The position numbers and the translations under genes were made by a program. Shown here piece after piece: positions 1 through 12,310 of a stretch of DNA of 64,000 bases. Source of the DNA: Brachypodium distachyon (lineage: Eukaryota; Streptophyta; Magnoliopsida; Poales; Poaceae); assembly GCF_000005505.3 (NCBI RefSeq), contig NC_016133.3:42869237-42933236 (forward strand), read 5' to 3'. The first letter of the stretch is position 1. Every line of letters starts with the position of its first letter. The notes beneath the pieces are model-generated. The model did no database searches. It saw only the letters and a list, made by a program, of their open reading frames with translations, and was not told the DNA's origin.

Positions 1-345
1 CCGTACTGTACTGAGATTTCGATGATGTGTTTTATGTACTCAAGTTTGGTGATTGTGACGTTTGTTTGTTCAATTTTAGAGCATGAGTGGTTCGAGTTGG
101 GACTTGGGAGACTCCTGTACTGTGGTGATGGCCCAGATTAGTTGCTTGTTTCATAAATAGATCCCAACAATTGCATATAAGTGGAGTGTTGTCTGGCGGG
201 ATTTGGATCGGTTCTTTATCTAGTTATCTGATCCTTCCTCGATTTTTTTTTTGGGAAATCTAGTTATCTGATCCAGGATTGCTTGTCTGTTGAATTTCAA
301 AGTGTTTAAAGAGCTAATATAATTAAGCTTTGTGTGATTTTGCAG

Positions 346-3300
346 GATTCATTCTACCATGGTTTAACCGAGGAACAATCTGAACATGTGCAAGACTACA
401 ACTTTGACCACCCTGGTACTTGATTTGATGAAAATCTATGCCTTTTTTTACTGCAGGGTTTCAATTCAGTTTACTTTTGGTTGGATCAAGATGATAAGTT
501 TCTTTCTTTGCAGATGCATTCGATACCGATCAACTTTTGGAGTGCATGGGAAAGTTAAAAGCTGGTCAATCTGTAAACATTCCTATATATGATTTCAAGA
601 ACCATCGCCGATGCTCTGAAAGTTTTAGAAAGGTAATAACAGCATAATCAGCCATTGATGTGAAAGTGATGATGCCTATTTTTTTTTTGCTGTAATTATT
701 GGTGCACAACTTTGTATACAAATGTTTTGTGTAAAGTATGCGGGTGAGATGAAAATTAATGACATGAAATGCAGGTTGTTTTCTGCCACTCTTGTGAGCG
801 GCAATTTAATTTATGTTATTAGTGCTTTCATTTTTAGGGTATATTACTTGTCGCTTTCTGTTTTGGTATTTCCCATTATAGACATTTGGCGCCAACATTC
901 CGACAAGTACACTGTTCATAATATGTACTGCGAGGTATTTGTTATCAAACGAGTTGCACATGATGAAAAGCTGAAACTATAAATTCACGAGTTTTTAGGG
1001 ATGGGGGATATGCAAGCATGATGACATTATATTTATTATTTTTTACTGTTTTGCTATCTCAATCTACGTGAAAATTCAATTTTCAAATGTGCTGACGATC
1101 TCGGCCACCATGGCCCTAATTCTTCCGTAATAAAACATGGGAGTTTTTGTCGTTTTCTGTCTCCGGTGGCCCTAATTCTTCCGTAATAAAACATGGGAGT
1201 TTTTGTCGTTTGCTGTCTTTCGTTGGCCCTATTTCTTCCGTAATTAAACATGGAAATTTTTGTCGTTTGCTGTCTTTCATTAAAGCAGGCAAACCCAAAT
1301 GGTAATGATCGATAACTTTGTTCCAAACTCCTCATATGATTAAATCACTGATTACTTATTTTTGTTAGGTCAATGCATCAGATGTCATCATTCTGGAGGG
1401 CATTTTAGTTTTTCATGATCAAAGGGTGCGTGACTTAATGGACATGAAGATTTTCGTTGACACAGGTTTATTGCTTGTTCCCTTTGTTATGTATGCGGTC
1501 GTTAACTTGCTACAATTTTCAAGACATTGCATGCTCTCAGTGTATCGTATCTTTGATTTGTTAATGCTTAGTCATGTTTGTATCCAGTCTTTGATCACTC
1601 ACCCTTTCTTGTGGTTGCCTTTGTGCATCCGTTTAGATGCTGATATCAGGCTTGCCCGGCGAATAAGGCGTGATACAGTTGAAAGAGCTAGAGATGTTCT
1701 CTCAGTGCTTGAGCAGGTAATTGAAACACTAGTGTTTTCTGCATTACCCTGGTATATATGAGATTATCCTTTTTGACATGAACTTTTGATGAAATGATTA
1801 GTATGGGAGATTTGTGAAGCCTGCATTCGATGATTTTGTTCTGCCTTCCAAGAAGTATGCTGATGTAATCATACCGCGAGGAGGAGATAACCATGTTGCC
1901 ATTGATTTGATAGTGCAACATATCCATACAAAACTTGGACAGCACAACCTGTGCAAAATTTACCCAAATGTTGATGTGGTTCATTCAACTTTCCAGGTAC
2001 ACTTTGTTCTCCCTGTTGATCTTGAGCTTTATAGTTGTACTTTAGATTTCCAAACTTGTGATGATCTTAAAGATTTATCTAAACAGATTCGCGGAATGCA
2101 TACTCTCATCCGCGATCAGGATATTACTACTCCTGACTTCGTCTTCTATTCAGAACGGCTGATTCGTCTGGTAATGCTTTTATTTCTTGCGACCTCTACC
2201 TCTGTCCTTTTCCTTAGAAACTTCCTTCTCTAGTTTAGTTGCTAAGTTTTCTGCATGGTTCACAAATGTTATCTACTGTTTACTAATGTGTTACCGATAT
2301 CGAAATGTCTTGCTAGGTGGTTGAGCATGGACTGGGTAATTTACCATTTGCAGAGAAGCAAGTCGTTACACCTACAGGTACATCACTGGCCCTATTGTGT
2401 CATGCACCTTGGAATTTGTTCTCTAGGAAATTCTTTGGCATGCTGTAGTCAGATGGCTTAGTTCCACTTCCATCAATCTGCTTAAGTTATGATTGCATAG
2501 ATGGACTAGCCACCCTTTTTTTCAAGGAAGATGGCGCTATGGCAGGAGCTCTGCCTTTTCGCAAGAATAGACTATCAGACATTAAATATACCTAGTTTAT
2601 TATAGGAAAACCAGGTGATGCCAATACTGTTTCGTCTTGTCATTGGTTACCAGAGTTTGGGTGGAGATAACATAGCTTATCCCCTCAATGTGTGAAACAA
2701 AACGTGTGTTTCATAAGTATTTGCTGCATCGTGGAGTCTGAATCGCCTGCGAAACAATATTCTGGAATCTGTGACTTTAGTTTTGAGTGTTGGCCCTATT
2801 TTATTTACTTTATCAAAATGTGAACTCTACATTTATGTTAACACAAACCACTGTAGAGCATCATGATTATTTTGCTTTGTCCAGGGGCTATTTATTCGGG
2901 AGTTGACTTCTGCAAGAAGCTCTGTGGAGTGTCCATTGTTCGAAGGTATGCCCCTGTTCTTAAACCTGATGGTTTGAAAGGTCATAATTTAAGGTTTACC
3001 ATATTATAGCTTTATCTGTTGCTTCCAGTGTAACTCTTATGAGTTAAACAGTCAACTAGCCTTAATCGCCATACACAAGCTCTTCTGTGATCTTTCTGTA
3101 TACACTAGTTGGAAGCAGAAGCACTGCAGCAGTAAAGTGATGCAAATAATGGTTCAAACTGGATTTTTGTGTCCTCTTTACATGCAGAAGTTTAACTTTC
3201 CTATATTGTATGTTCTCCAAACGCGGAAATTTCAAGTCCAGAGGATATAGCTATAACTTATGATCTATTCTGTTCAAATATTAATGACCTTTAACCCATT

Positions 3301-4160
3301 GTTCGCCACTTGGAACTTGTGCAGCTAGTTAAACTTGGTACCATGTCTTTACCTTCCGGTCCCCTAGTTATACTTTTGCAATGGAGTCACTCATGCAATT
3401 AGTTTTTTGAAGTATTTTCTTGCATGTGTTATTAAATTTGTATATACGTTTGACCGCCAGTGGTGAAAGCATGGAGAATGCGTTGCGTGCTTGCTGCAAG
3501 GGGATAAAAATCGGTAAAATCTTAATACATCGGGTCGGAGATGACGGACAACAGGTTAAGTGTTCTTGACATATGCTTTCATTGAAATAGTCATGAAAAT
3601 AGTTCATTATGTATTTCTGTAATAAACCTTTTTTTTTCTTGGCCAGCTCATTTACCACAAGTTGCCCATGGATATTGCGGAGCGTCATGTTCTACTTATG
3701 GATCCTGTGCTTGGTACAGGTTAGTGGCACATAACCATTGGATCTTTTCGTTATAGTTCTATGTGCATATTTGTTCAATTTAAGAACTAACGGATGCTAG
3801 TTATTTAGCTCAGAAACAAAATTTTATCCCTCCTTGTTTCTACAGGCAACTCAGTAAACCAAGCTATAGAACTTCTCATAAGAAAGGGAGTTCCGGAGGA
3901 CCAGATCATGTTTCTGAATCTTATCTCGGTAAAGTTGTCTAAACTCACTAGTCCAGTTACCATTCAATACCTGTTTCCTCGTTTTTGCTTATTTGTTTAC
4001 GGCATTTTGTAAACAGGCTCCTGAAGGGATCCATAGTGTCTGCAAGCGATTCCCTCGCCTGAAGATTGTGACCTCTGAGATCGACCTTGGGTTGAATGAG
4101 GAATACCGTGTGGTACCAGGGTTGGGCGAGTACGGTGACCGCTACTTTGGCACAGACTGA
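346..4160 (+). CDS. UKL: Uridine kinase / uracil phosphoribosyltransferase-like protein (5' end missing)
   Basis: Pyrimidine salvage enzyme of the plant UKL family: an N-terminal uridine kinase domain (uridine + ATP to UMP) fused to a C-terminal UPRT-like domain. Twelve exons are visible: 346-415, 514-632, 1369-1465, 1637-1716, 1802-1996, 2087-2170, 2317-2377, 2885-2945, 3461-3554, 3647-3719, 3846-3928, 4017-4160. They encode 386 residues ending in [11 protein letters not shown]. Kinase signatures seen: [42 protein letters not shown] and [13 protein letters not shown]-side signatures: [35 protein letters not shown] (the PRPP-binding loop region) and FLNLISAPEGI. The Walker A exon and start codon lie left of the window, and positions 1-345 are intron. 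Whether the UPRT half is catalytic in plants is debated; that is family knowledge, not visible here. Confidence 0.95.
1111..1280. repeat. Intronic minisatellite, ~57 bp x 3
   Basis: Three head-to-tail copies begin with TGGCCCTA at 1111, 1167 and 1224, giving periods of 56 and 57 bp. Each holds CTTCCGTAAT and TTTTTGTCGTTT. It lies in the intron between exons 2 and 3 of the uridine kinase gene. The third copy is the most diverged. Confidence 0.85.
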
Positions 4161-5214
4161 TGTTCCCATCGATGCTGCTTCCATTGTCAGTGTAGCGATA
4201 CCCGGGTTAATTAGGGCTAACCTTACCATTGGGGGTATACTGGTGTTTGGTTGTTAATTGGGTGGTGTTCCAGCAGAGGGGGGGCGCAGGCTCTCTAGCC
4301 ACCATTGATTGGAGGCGCCCAGATCGATCATGTGATGATGTTTGCATTATCAACTCATGTGACTTAGAATCCTGGTTGTACTGCTGTTGATGTTGCTCGT
4401 CGCCTGTGTACTGTGGGTTGTGAAATGTATATCCGCTTGCTGGCGGATGCTTGCTATTTCAGTCGTGTCTGAACTGCTGCATGCTCGATTGCGTCTTAAA
4501 TTTATGTTGACATCGCTTGTGCATGGTTTATACAGTTCGTATCTCTTCTCTAAGTTTTTTTTCTTGCATGATTTACTGTTGATGCCGTGAAATTTCAGCT
4601 GCGGTTTTGCTGCTTGAAAAATATATTTCAGCTCCGGTTTTGTTTATATTTCTCTTGAAAATATATTTTATCTCTGACTTCGTTTCTTCAAAATACGGTA
4701 TATGTAAGCTGTGAATTTTTCCTTTATTCCCTCTATTCCCAGATACTTTTCGTGGTTTTAGCGTAAAGACCAAATATTTTTTCGTGGTTTTAGTGCAAAG
4801 AAACGGAGGAGTAAGTAATTCGAGTTGTATATTTCAGCTGTCTCTTTTTTGTACAAACATTTCGCGTAGGGATTTCACGCGAATACTGCTGCAGAAATAC
4901 CTCGGTGAGTCGGCGAGCCCATGCTTCCGGGGTGACAAGGTTTGGAACGAGCAGGTAACCGGTTATTTTGCTGAAATTCTTAGCTTCAAGCTGTGGATCA
5001 ATCAAGTGGATTTCCTGGCATGTCAATCTGACAAGATGGGCATCTTCACGGTCTGAGCGCTTCCGTGACAAGGGTAATCCTGGCTCTAGTTTTTTTTTTT
5101 TTTTGAGAACCTCTGGGATGTTTATTTTTTTTTGAGGGAACTCTGGGATGTTTATTTGGAGCACCGAAGTGCCGGAACCCGAGCAGTTCCTCGGCTTAAC
5201 GGGCTGTTTGCATC

Positions 5215-5470
5215 CAGAGTCCGTCGAGTCTACGCGGCCCAGCCCAATAGCCCTTGTTACCCACCCGTCACGGGATTTGAGCACGGAATACGGGCGCGGC
5301 AGGCAGGAACAGAGCTCAACTGCGCAGAGACGAAGACGGCGCGACCATCCCCATACCTTTATTTCCTTCTCCAAGGTCAGCTAGCGCCGCCGCCGGCCCC
5401 TCCTCCGGCGATTCGCCGCCGCCGCAGGGTCCCCGCCTCGGTAATTGCCGGCTCCAATCACCTCTCGCCT
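5215..5470 (+). promoter_or_regulatory. GC-rich promoter/5'-leader-like block with no attached coding exon
   Basis: The plus strand carries GGCCCA- and GCCCAATAGCCC-type motifs (site II, TGGGCY on the reverse) near 5237-5255. These are followed by a GCCGCCGCC-rich segment and a good-looking donor, CCTCG|GTAATTG, near 5440. This resembles the first non-coding exon and promoter of a plant gene. It could be a distal leader exon of the glycosyltransferase gene, although that gene has its own TATA box at 6311, or the relic of a moved gene. No protein family is recognisable. Confidence 0.35.
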
Positions 5471-5811
5471 TAATCAATTTTGCAGTCATTGACAGAAGGA
5501 GATTAGTTACTGCTAGCCAAGGTTAAAAGAAGGATTAGTTACTGGTAGTCCACGATCGGCTGGTTAATTGCAAGGAATCAGGCACTGGTAGTAGCAGTGC
5601 TACTTGAAACTTTGATCCGCGTCGCATCATTGCATGCAGCCGCGTGTTTAAGGCAAGGAATTTGCAATCTAGGCATCTAGCTAGATACTTTAGTGCTTTT
5701 AGCACTCTTTATGGAAAATAAGATTGGCAGCATGTGAAAACCTTGCCTCTACTGCTATTTTTACTGACATGGCCCTTGTCATTAATTAACCCGGTACCAT
5801 CACAAATAGGT

Positions 5812-5912
5812 CGTAACTAGGAAAATACCGTCCGACAAAGGAGATGACACGTGGGGGCACCACGTGTCATCCTCATGTTGGACATAATTTTTCTAGTTGC
5901 GCATCTCGGTGA
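5812..5912. repeat. MITE-like imperfect inverted repeat, central perfect hairpin with two G-boxes
   Basis: The core 5843-5871 is a perfect palindrome: 12-bp arms GATGACACGTGG / CCACGTGTCATC around the loop GGGCA. Each arm contains CACGTG. The similarity extends outward as an imperfect inverted repeat (AACTAGGAAAATA... at 5815 against ...TAATTTTTCTAGTT near 5900), as in a small non-autonomous DNA transposon. No terminal target duplication was identified with certainty. Confidence 0.6.
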
Positions 5913-6310
5913 TCGTATCGAGTAAAATTTTGAATAACTTCAAATGGTACTGTCTACACAGTTTTTTTACTTTCACTTTTCGGATAAGTGTATTAGAATG
6001 CATCTGTGAAGTGAATACGGTAAGTGAACCAAAGTTGCCCAGAATTTGAGTGATCCCTTGGCATTGCACGGAACCATTTTGCTTGGGAGTCTGGACAACA
6101 TATTCTTGCCCGTTTCATCACTCCCAATTCCAATTACTTCGAGGCTTCAAGCTCACAAATTCTCTAACATCCTAAGTCTACATCATGAGAACAAATCTAG
6201 GCATTAGAGCAAATCTCCGACATTAGAAGCAAACTCTGAGCCCTTAACCTACAGAATTACGTCCCATAAATCTCCACACACACACCCAAAAAAGTTTCTG
6301 CCAAGTGTAC

Positions 6311-6318
6311 TATATATA
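6311..6318 (+). promoter_or_regulatory. TATA box of the glycosyltransferase gene
   Basis: TATATATA lies 63 bp before the ATG at 6381. This implies a transcription start near 6340 and a short leader. Confidence 0.65.
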
Positions 6319-6380
6319 CACATGTGTAGTGCTGAAAGTAGTAGTAGAAGCTAGCTACAGCTTGCCATACATTTTAAAGC

Positions 6381-8584
6381 ATGGCACTCTTCTCTGATGA
6401 TGAAACATCCTATTATCAGAGGAGCAGCAATAAGAACGTCATGGCTTGCAAGGTGAGAGGGGACATGAGTAAGCTCCTCCCGGTCACCTCCTTCTTCATC
6501 GGCGCAGCGTTGACGGCGGCCTTGGTCTTCTTCGGGGCTACCCTTGATGTTAACTGGCGGCCCTCCGCCCTGACCTCATGGGGCAATGGTGCTCGGCCGG
6601 CTCCTGACGAGAAGGTCAGTGATCATCTCGTTGTTCTTGTTGTTGTGCTTGAAGTATTTATTTTGTTTTTCTGTTGCCAGAAGTTCGGACCTATATATGA
6701 TTCTGTAAAACAGTTTTTGAGAATTTGGCCTTGAAGGTAGAAGAAGACTAAGACTGTCTTGTTTATAGATAATGCATCTTCTTATGTCTGCATGAGGCAG
6801 ATGCCAAATAGTGATGCTATTTTCTTCTTGTTTAAGAAAATGTATCTTCATCTTATTTTTCTTTTCATGGTGATGCACTTGATCACGCGCATTTAACTGC
6901 AATTTGGTTGAGTGGAGCTAACTATGTTGTATAGCAGTACAAGTAGCAGTAGCACCCATAAATTTACAACAGGATAAATGTTTAAAAACTACATTGTGTA
7001 CCTTATTAACTGTTATTGAAAATGCAGCTCCTTGCCTACTTTGTCTCATATTATCTTACAGTATATTTTTACTATAATGTGATGATGAGCTCTGTTATTT
7101 CCATCTCTGTAATAATGTGGAGTGGAAAACATGTGCAATATCTCCAATCACTGAACTAAGCGCTATGACGAAAGATCCATCCACGGCAAAATAATTATAA
7201 TGCAGTTATAACCGCAGATATCTTTGGGCAAGTAATCTAGTCTAGCTAAATTGAATTTATAATGCCAATCAACTGCATGTTGATTGTACTTTCATGATTG
7301 GCTTAAGATAAGCCTCCTATAGCTTTGTAATATTCAGATCCAAAAAGCCTTAAAGCTGAACTTAACGTGCAGAGGCAACGAATATGCTAGCCTGTTGACA
7401 TGGCTTTGGCAACTTGATGATTGTCACACACACAAAAAAAAAAAGCTTTGACAACATGATTCGGGTGATCAGATAGGAAGATTTGCATGAATTTTCCAGC
7501 TTCAAAATCCAAGGATCACTTTATATCTGTTCAGAATCTTGAAATCAAAATCCTGATCTCGATCATCACATTTGCAGCATCTAAATTTTAATCAAACATA
7601 ACATTTTTTTTACTTAATTTCATCTTTGCAGATGAAAGCATTTGCAGAGCTTGCAGAGGTGCTGAAGAACGCGTCAATGGAGGACAAGACCGTGATCGTG
7701 ACGTCGATCAACCGGGCCTACGCGGCACCCGGGTCGCTCCTGGACCTTTTTCTGGAGAGCTTCCGTCTCGGCGAGGGGACCGCGGCGCTGCTGGACCATG
7801 TCCTTATTGTGGCTGTCGACCCGGGCGCATTCCGGAGGTGCCGGGCGGTTCACCGCCACTGCTACCTCCTCCGGCAATCCCCCAGCGCCGTCGACTACAG
7901 TGGCGAGAAGCACTTCATGACCAAGGACTACCTCGACATGATGTGGAGCAGGAACAGGTTCCAGCAGACCATCCTCGAGCTCGGCTTCAACTTCCTCTTC
8001 ACGGTACGCGACACCATGTGCAACAAGTTTATGGACCGCCGGTGCAATTTACTCCTTGCCAATGTGTTACATGGAAAATGGGTTTCATGTTTCAGGACAT
8101 CGACATCATGTGGTTCCGGAACCCACTGCGGCGCATTGCCATCACATCGGACATCGCCATCGCCAGCGACTTCTTTGACGGGGACCCGGAGAGCATGGGG
8201 AACCGGCCCAATGGTGGGTTCCTCTATGCACGGTCGATGAACCGCACGGTGGAGTTCTACCGGCGGTGGCGGCGGGCAAGGCGGCGGTTCCCGCCAGGAA
8301 CCAACGAGCAGGAGATCCTGGGCCAGGCGCAGGGGGAGCTGAGCCGGCGGGCCGGTGTGCGGATGCAGTTCCTGGACACGGCCCACTGCGGCGGGTTCTG
8401 CCAGCTCAGCGGCGACATGGGCAAGGTGTGCACCCTGCACGCCAACTGCTGCACCGGCCTTGCCAACAAGGTACATGACCTCAAGAACGTGCTCAGGGAC
8501 TGGAGGAACTACACGGCGGCGCCTCCTGAGGATAGACGCCGGGGAGGGTTCCAGTGGACCAGACCCGGTAGATGCATCCATTGA
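6381..8584 (+). CDS. Nucleotide-diphospho-sugar transferase, GT77-type, type II membrane protein
   Basis: Probable Golgi glycosyltransferase of the plant DUF271/GT77-like family (relatives of At1g28695 and At4g15970). Donor sugar and acceptor are not predictable here. Exons 6381-6614, 7632-8003 and 8096-8584 give 364 residues. A hydrophobic segment at about residues 33-55 (SFFIGAALTAALVFFG) follows a short basic N-terminus, as expected for a signal anchor. The catalytic domain shows the DxD metal/nucleotide-sugar site in DIDIMWFRNP (D203, D205), then NGGFLYAR (about 241-248), and several cysteines near the C-terminus (AHCGGFCQ, CTLHANCCTG). The start was chosen for the in-frame anchor and the TATA box 63 bp upstream. 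The first intron is about 1 kb. Confidence 0.9.
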
Positions 8585-9270
8585 CACACTCCACAGACAT
8601 TCTGATATTGATTTTACGAGGTCATCACACATTTAGCTTTTAGCAATGCTGGATTTTGTTGTTACGTTGTAAAGAAAATGTTCCAATTGATCGTGTCGTA
8701 GCTTGCACTGTTTGCATACCAATGTCGTTAGGGATTTTCCAGAATTGTGATGGAATATCTGCAGGAGTAAATGTTACCAACCATAGCCTGTACTGAGACA
8801 GTATTCAAACATCTACTTTATCTTGCCTTGTCTTTTTTGACTCGCCAGTCATTCTTAAAACAAAATTTTCAACAGCTCAGGCAAACAGAAGAGAAAAATG
8901 AACCCTAGTCGACAGGTCAACAGTCGGTAAGTCAAAACATGCTCCTCTAGGAGTTAAACTTGAGACCACACAATAATGACCAACCTTCAGACGTGCATTA
9001 ATAGGAGTTACCAAGAACATTATAAGCAATGTAGAAAGTAGATGCTTGAAGTGAACTGATGAACAAGCATCTTCAGCAAATAAATTTAAGTAGACAACTG
9101 ACCAAATATCTGAAAATGTTTTAGCATACAATTCGCATCACAAGGATAGCATCAACCTTAACAAAGTCTGACTCAATATCGATACCAGAAAGATGAAAAG
9201 GGCAACACTGCCACAAAAAGTACTCAAAAAGAACTACAGCTACGATTCTTGGATGAATATCACTGCACGA
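8585..9270. other. Tail-to-tail intergenic spacer
   Basis: It separates the convergent 3' ends of the glycosyltransferase gene and RPL17. It is AT-rich, presumably both 3' UTRs plus spacer. I see no gene or repeat in it. Confidence 0.6.
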
Positions 9271-11036
9271 TTACATAGCTTTCCTCGGTGCGACGACGTT
9301 GTCAGGCTGCACAAGAAACAGCATGGATTAGGAGAAACAAAAGAAAGTCAAATATCTACATGCCAAAAAAGGGTCCTTTATTAAAAACTACATATAATAA
9401 CAGGAACTCAAACTGACAGGGGTAAATGCATCTCACAAGAAACAGCATGGATTAGGAGACGCATACCTCTTTCTTCACAGGCTCTTCCTTCTCTGACAAG
9501 ATCAGCTCAATGTGGCAGGGATTGGACATGTAAGCTGCAAAATAAGAACTGTTAGTAAATGCCCGATGGAGACATATCAAGACAACCCATTTGAACTTAC
9601 GATTAATGCGTCCATGAGCACGGTATGTGCGGCGCCTCTGCTTCTGGGCTTGGTTCACCTGGATGTGGGAAATGTAAAGGGTGTCGACATCCAAACCTTT
9701 AACCTATAAAGAAACAGATGATAGATTAGTCAGAACAAAGTTGCACATTAAATAAAAATAGAATGAAAGGAGAAACTAGCTGCAACAGCATACCTCAGCG
9801 TTACTCTCAGCATTCTTCAGCAAATCCAACACGAACTTGGCTGATTTTGCAGGCCAGCGACCTTGCCCATTTGACTGGCGATTCTTTGCTTGTGCAGTAC
9901 GGCCCACACCCCTACAGTACCTCCGGAAGGGAATCGCTTGTTTGTGGGCGAGAACATCCTCAAGGTACCTCTTAGCCTTAACCAAAGGCATCTTGCGAAG
10001 CGCGAACGCTGTCTCCCTGGTGTTCTGTGTCCAGTATTTGGAAGTTAGACAGACAAACAAGAAAAGATATATCGAGTTAACAATGAAGCAAGTAGCACAA
10101 ACCAGCAATGAGACCAGATTCCTACAATAAACTAACAGCACACAGCTTGCCATATGTGAGAAGGCTCAGCTAAGGAATTCACACATACCCTTTCATTCGA
10201 CTAAAAGTTGATAGGATTGCCCTAAGCCCCAAATCACTTACGGTATACTCCACTGTTATGATAACAGTAATTCAACGGAATGAGAAATATTCTAGGCAAT
10301 TAATACTGATTTTGTGGGAAGTACGAGACACCCATGGAACTTTCCAGCAAGTGTAGGTCTTGGGTGAAATCGAACACCATTTAGGTACATCCTAATAACA
10401 AAGCATCACTAAATACGATGGCACATTCACACTGTCCGCGAACCATTTGTCACTGATAAAGAACACAAAGGCTCTCAGATGACAATGTCTCGGTATCCCT
10501 AAAGTAACGTGGGAACTGTTCATGCAAACAACAGCACAAAACCTTTACTCTTCCGGTTTATCACACTCCAATCCCTATTCTGTGAAGACATTACCGCACG
10601 TCCAAAACCCTAGATCAACAGGATTGCATGACAATTGAAAAGACCAACTCCCTAATCAATCCGCAACCTATCAACTACTCCAGTACACAGTACATGCAAA
10701 ACGGAAGTTATCTCTCCACGAGAGGGGAGCGGTTCACGAAACTCACCTTGAAGTGGACCCTGAGATCCTTGCCACATGCCTTGGCCGCTGCGCAACAAAA
10801 TAAACACGAAAAACTCAGATCAAAACCCACACCACATGGAGAAGGATGAACTGCAAGCAAATCGGGACGGAGCCGTTGGAGGAACAGAGAGGGGAAGGCG
10901 AGATCTTACACTTGGTCGGGTTGGACGGGTCCCGCGAGTACTTCACCTGCGACGCGAGCGGAGGATGTTAGAGCGACTGCGTATAACATGGGGGGGAAGG
11001 ATTGCGGCTGAGGAAAGAGAGGATGATGCTTACCAT
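9271..11036 (-). CDS. RPL17: 60S ribosomal protein L17 (uL22)
   Basis: Large-subunit ribosomal protein near the peptide exit tunnel. Seven coding exons (minus strand): 11036-11034, 10946-10910, 10787-10747, 10024-9794, 9703-9601, 9534-9467, 9306-9271; 172 residues. Signatures: [91 protein letters not shown] and [17 protein letters not shown]. The first coding exon is only the ATG: GTAAGC follows it directly and the next exon starts GTGAAGTACTC. The usual SCKARG after residue 13 reads SAKACG here, a small variation. It is divergent from EXO70 and convergent with the glycosyltransferase gene. Confidence 0.96.
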
Positions 11037-11160
11037 GGCGGCGGCGGCGGCGGCGGACGGAGAGGAGGAGAGCGAGGAGGGAAGGGGGTGGCCTTGGCAC
11101 GAACTCTCCAAACAGAGGGCTCAATGAGTCGGCGGCGGAGGTCTAAGAGGAGGACGCGAG

Positions 11161-11258
11161 AAACCCTAGAGCCTTCGATTCGAGCACTTTATGGGCCAGA
11201 GGCCTGATTTGTGTCGTGAATTTGGGTCGTGGAGGCCCATGTGTGTTGGATGGGCCCA
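11161..11258 (-). promoter_or_regulatory. RPL17 promoter: telo-box and site II elements
   Basis: A telo-box, AAACCCTAG, lies at 11161-11169. TGGGCC-type site II motifs follow at 11191-11198 (ATGGGCCA), 11234-11240 (GGCCCAT) and 11251-11258 (TGGGCCCA). This combination just upstream of the ATG at 11036 is the known hallmark of plant ribosomal protein promoters and ties expression to growth and cell-cycle signals (TCP factors on site II). Confidence 0.75.
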
Positions 11259-12150
11259 ACCGTTTTCTCCCTCGTTTTTTCCTTTAGAATTTTTAATTAA
11301 AACGTTTCCAGTTCGAAAAAAAAAACGTTTCCAGATAACCATAGAAGATAAAACCATGGTGTTATCGTGGATTTCACATACAACGATACTGAATGTGGTA
11401 TCGAAATTGACAAAATCATTATTGGTATTACACCATCAATGATTATGAGTAGAAATATAAGCTGCTATTATGATAAGATGCTCGTGATGCCAAACGAGTT
11501 TCCGTAAAATTTTCAAACTAAAACTTATAGGTTTGATGGATATCTTGACCATGTTCTTTTTGTTGTTCCAAACTTGTTAACAATGAGAACCAGGCGTTGA
11601 CCAGTTCGTTATGGGCCTTTACTCATGAATTTTTCTGTTGCAGAACTCCATGTTCGAGCACGGAGTTCCGTAGGAGGAGCGCTTGTGTATGTCCCTCTTT
11701 AATAAATCCTCAAGGTTCTCACAAAATAAAGGCCTCTCGTTGAGTTTGTTTCTCGAGCATGTTAGGTTACAGATTGCAACATAACATTGGGTGGAGCCAG
11801 CATTCAGGGCCTTTATCGACCTAGCAAAGACTAGAAAAGATCTTTATGACAATCAAAACGATGCCAACATTTAGGAGGCTCCATATTTGGACAACGAAGC
11901 CTCGTCTTGATCTCTTCATGCAATCTTCTTCTTCAGGTGGGGATTCGGTACAACACAAACACATAACATACAAAGACTATATTTTTGCAGCTCATCAGTT
12001 GGCACACAATTCCCGACGCTATGGTAATTTTACAGCTCCCTCCATATCTTGTATGATTTATTTCCACAAGCAAAGACTTGACGTGCCTTCTATATGCTAA
12101 TGCTTGGTACTCCCAGCTCACCAGCACGTATGCACTCTGCTTCTTAGCTA

Positions 12151-12310
12151 CTCCGTCCGTTCCGTTTTCACGAGATGTTCTAGTCTTGTACTAAGTCCAA
12201 GTGTCCAACTTATGAAATTTTGATCAAATCTATAGAAAAAACTACAGACACCTATAACTCTATATTACTACATTTTTCGAGAAAAGTTTGATTCAAGACA
12301 AAGCTTATAA
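12151..12310. mobile_element. Stowaway-like MITE fragment, one terminus only
   Basis: CTCCGTCCGTTCCG preceded by TA at 12149-12150 matches a Stowaway terminal inverted repeat. AT-rich sequence with AAATTTTGATCAAAT-like text follows. No opposite terminus is found, so the right boundary is approximate and the element is probably truncated. Confidence 0.4.

Larger units (their letters stand above)
4161..6380. other. Intergenic region between uridine kinase and glycosyltransferase genes
   Basis: About 2.2 kb with no convincing coding sequence. It contains the 3' UTR of the uridine kinase gene, an AT-rich stretch (4560-4800), and a T-run with a short repeated segment (5087-5160, sharing CTCTGGGATGTTTATTT). 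It also holds a GC-rich leader-like block (5215-5470), an inverted-repeat element (about 5810-5912) and the TATA box of the next gene. Confidence 0.7.

Noticed and set aside
5843..5871. Hairpin as a microRNA precursor
   Set aside because: The stem is only 12 bp with a 5-nt loop, and the longer pairing is imperfect. It fits a MITE better.
10776..11207. Plus-strand 143-codon frame over the RPL17 5' region
   Set aside because: It overlaps the confident minus-strand RPL17 exons and is Arg/Gly-rich low complexity.
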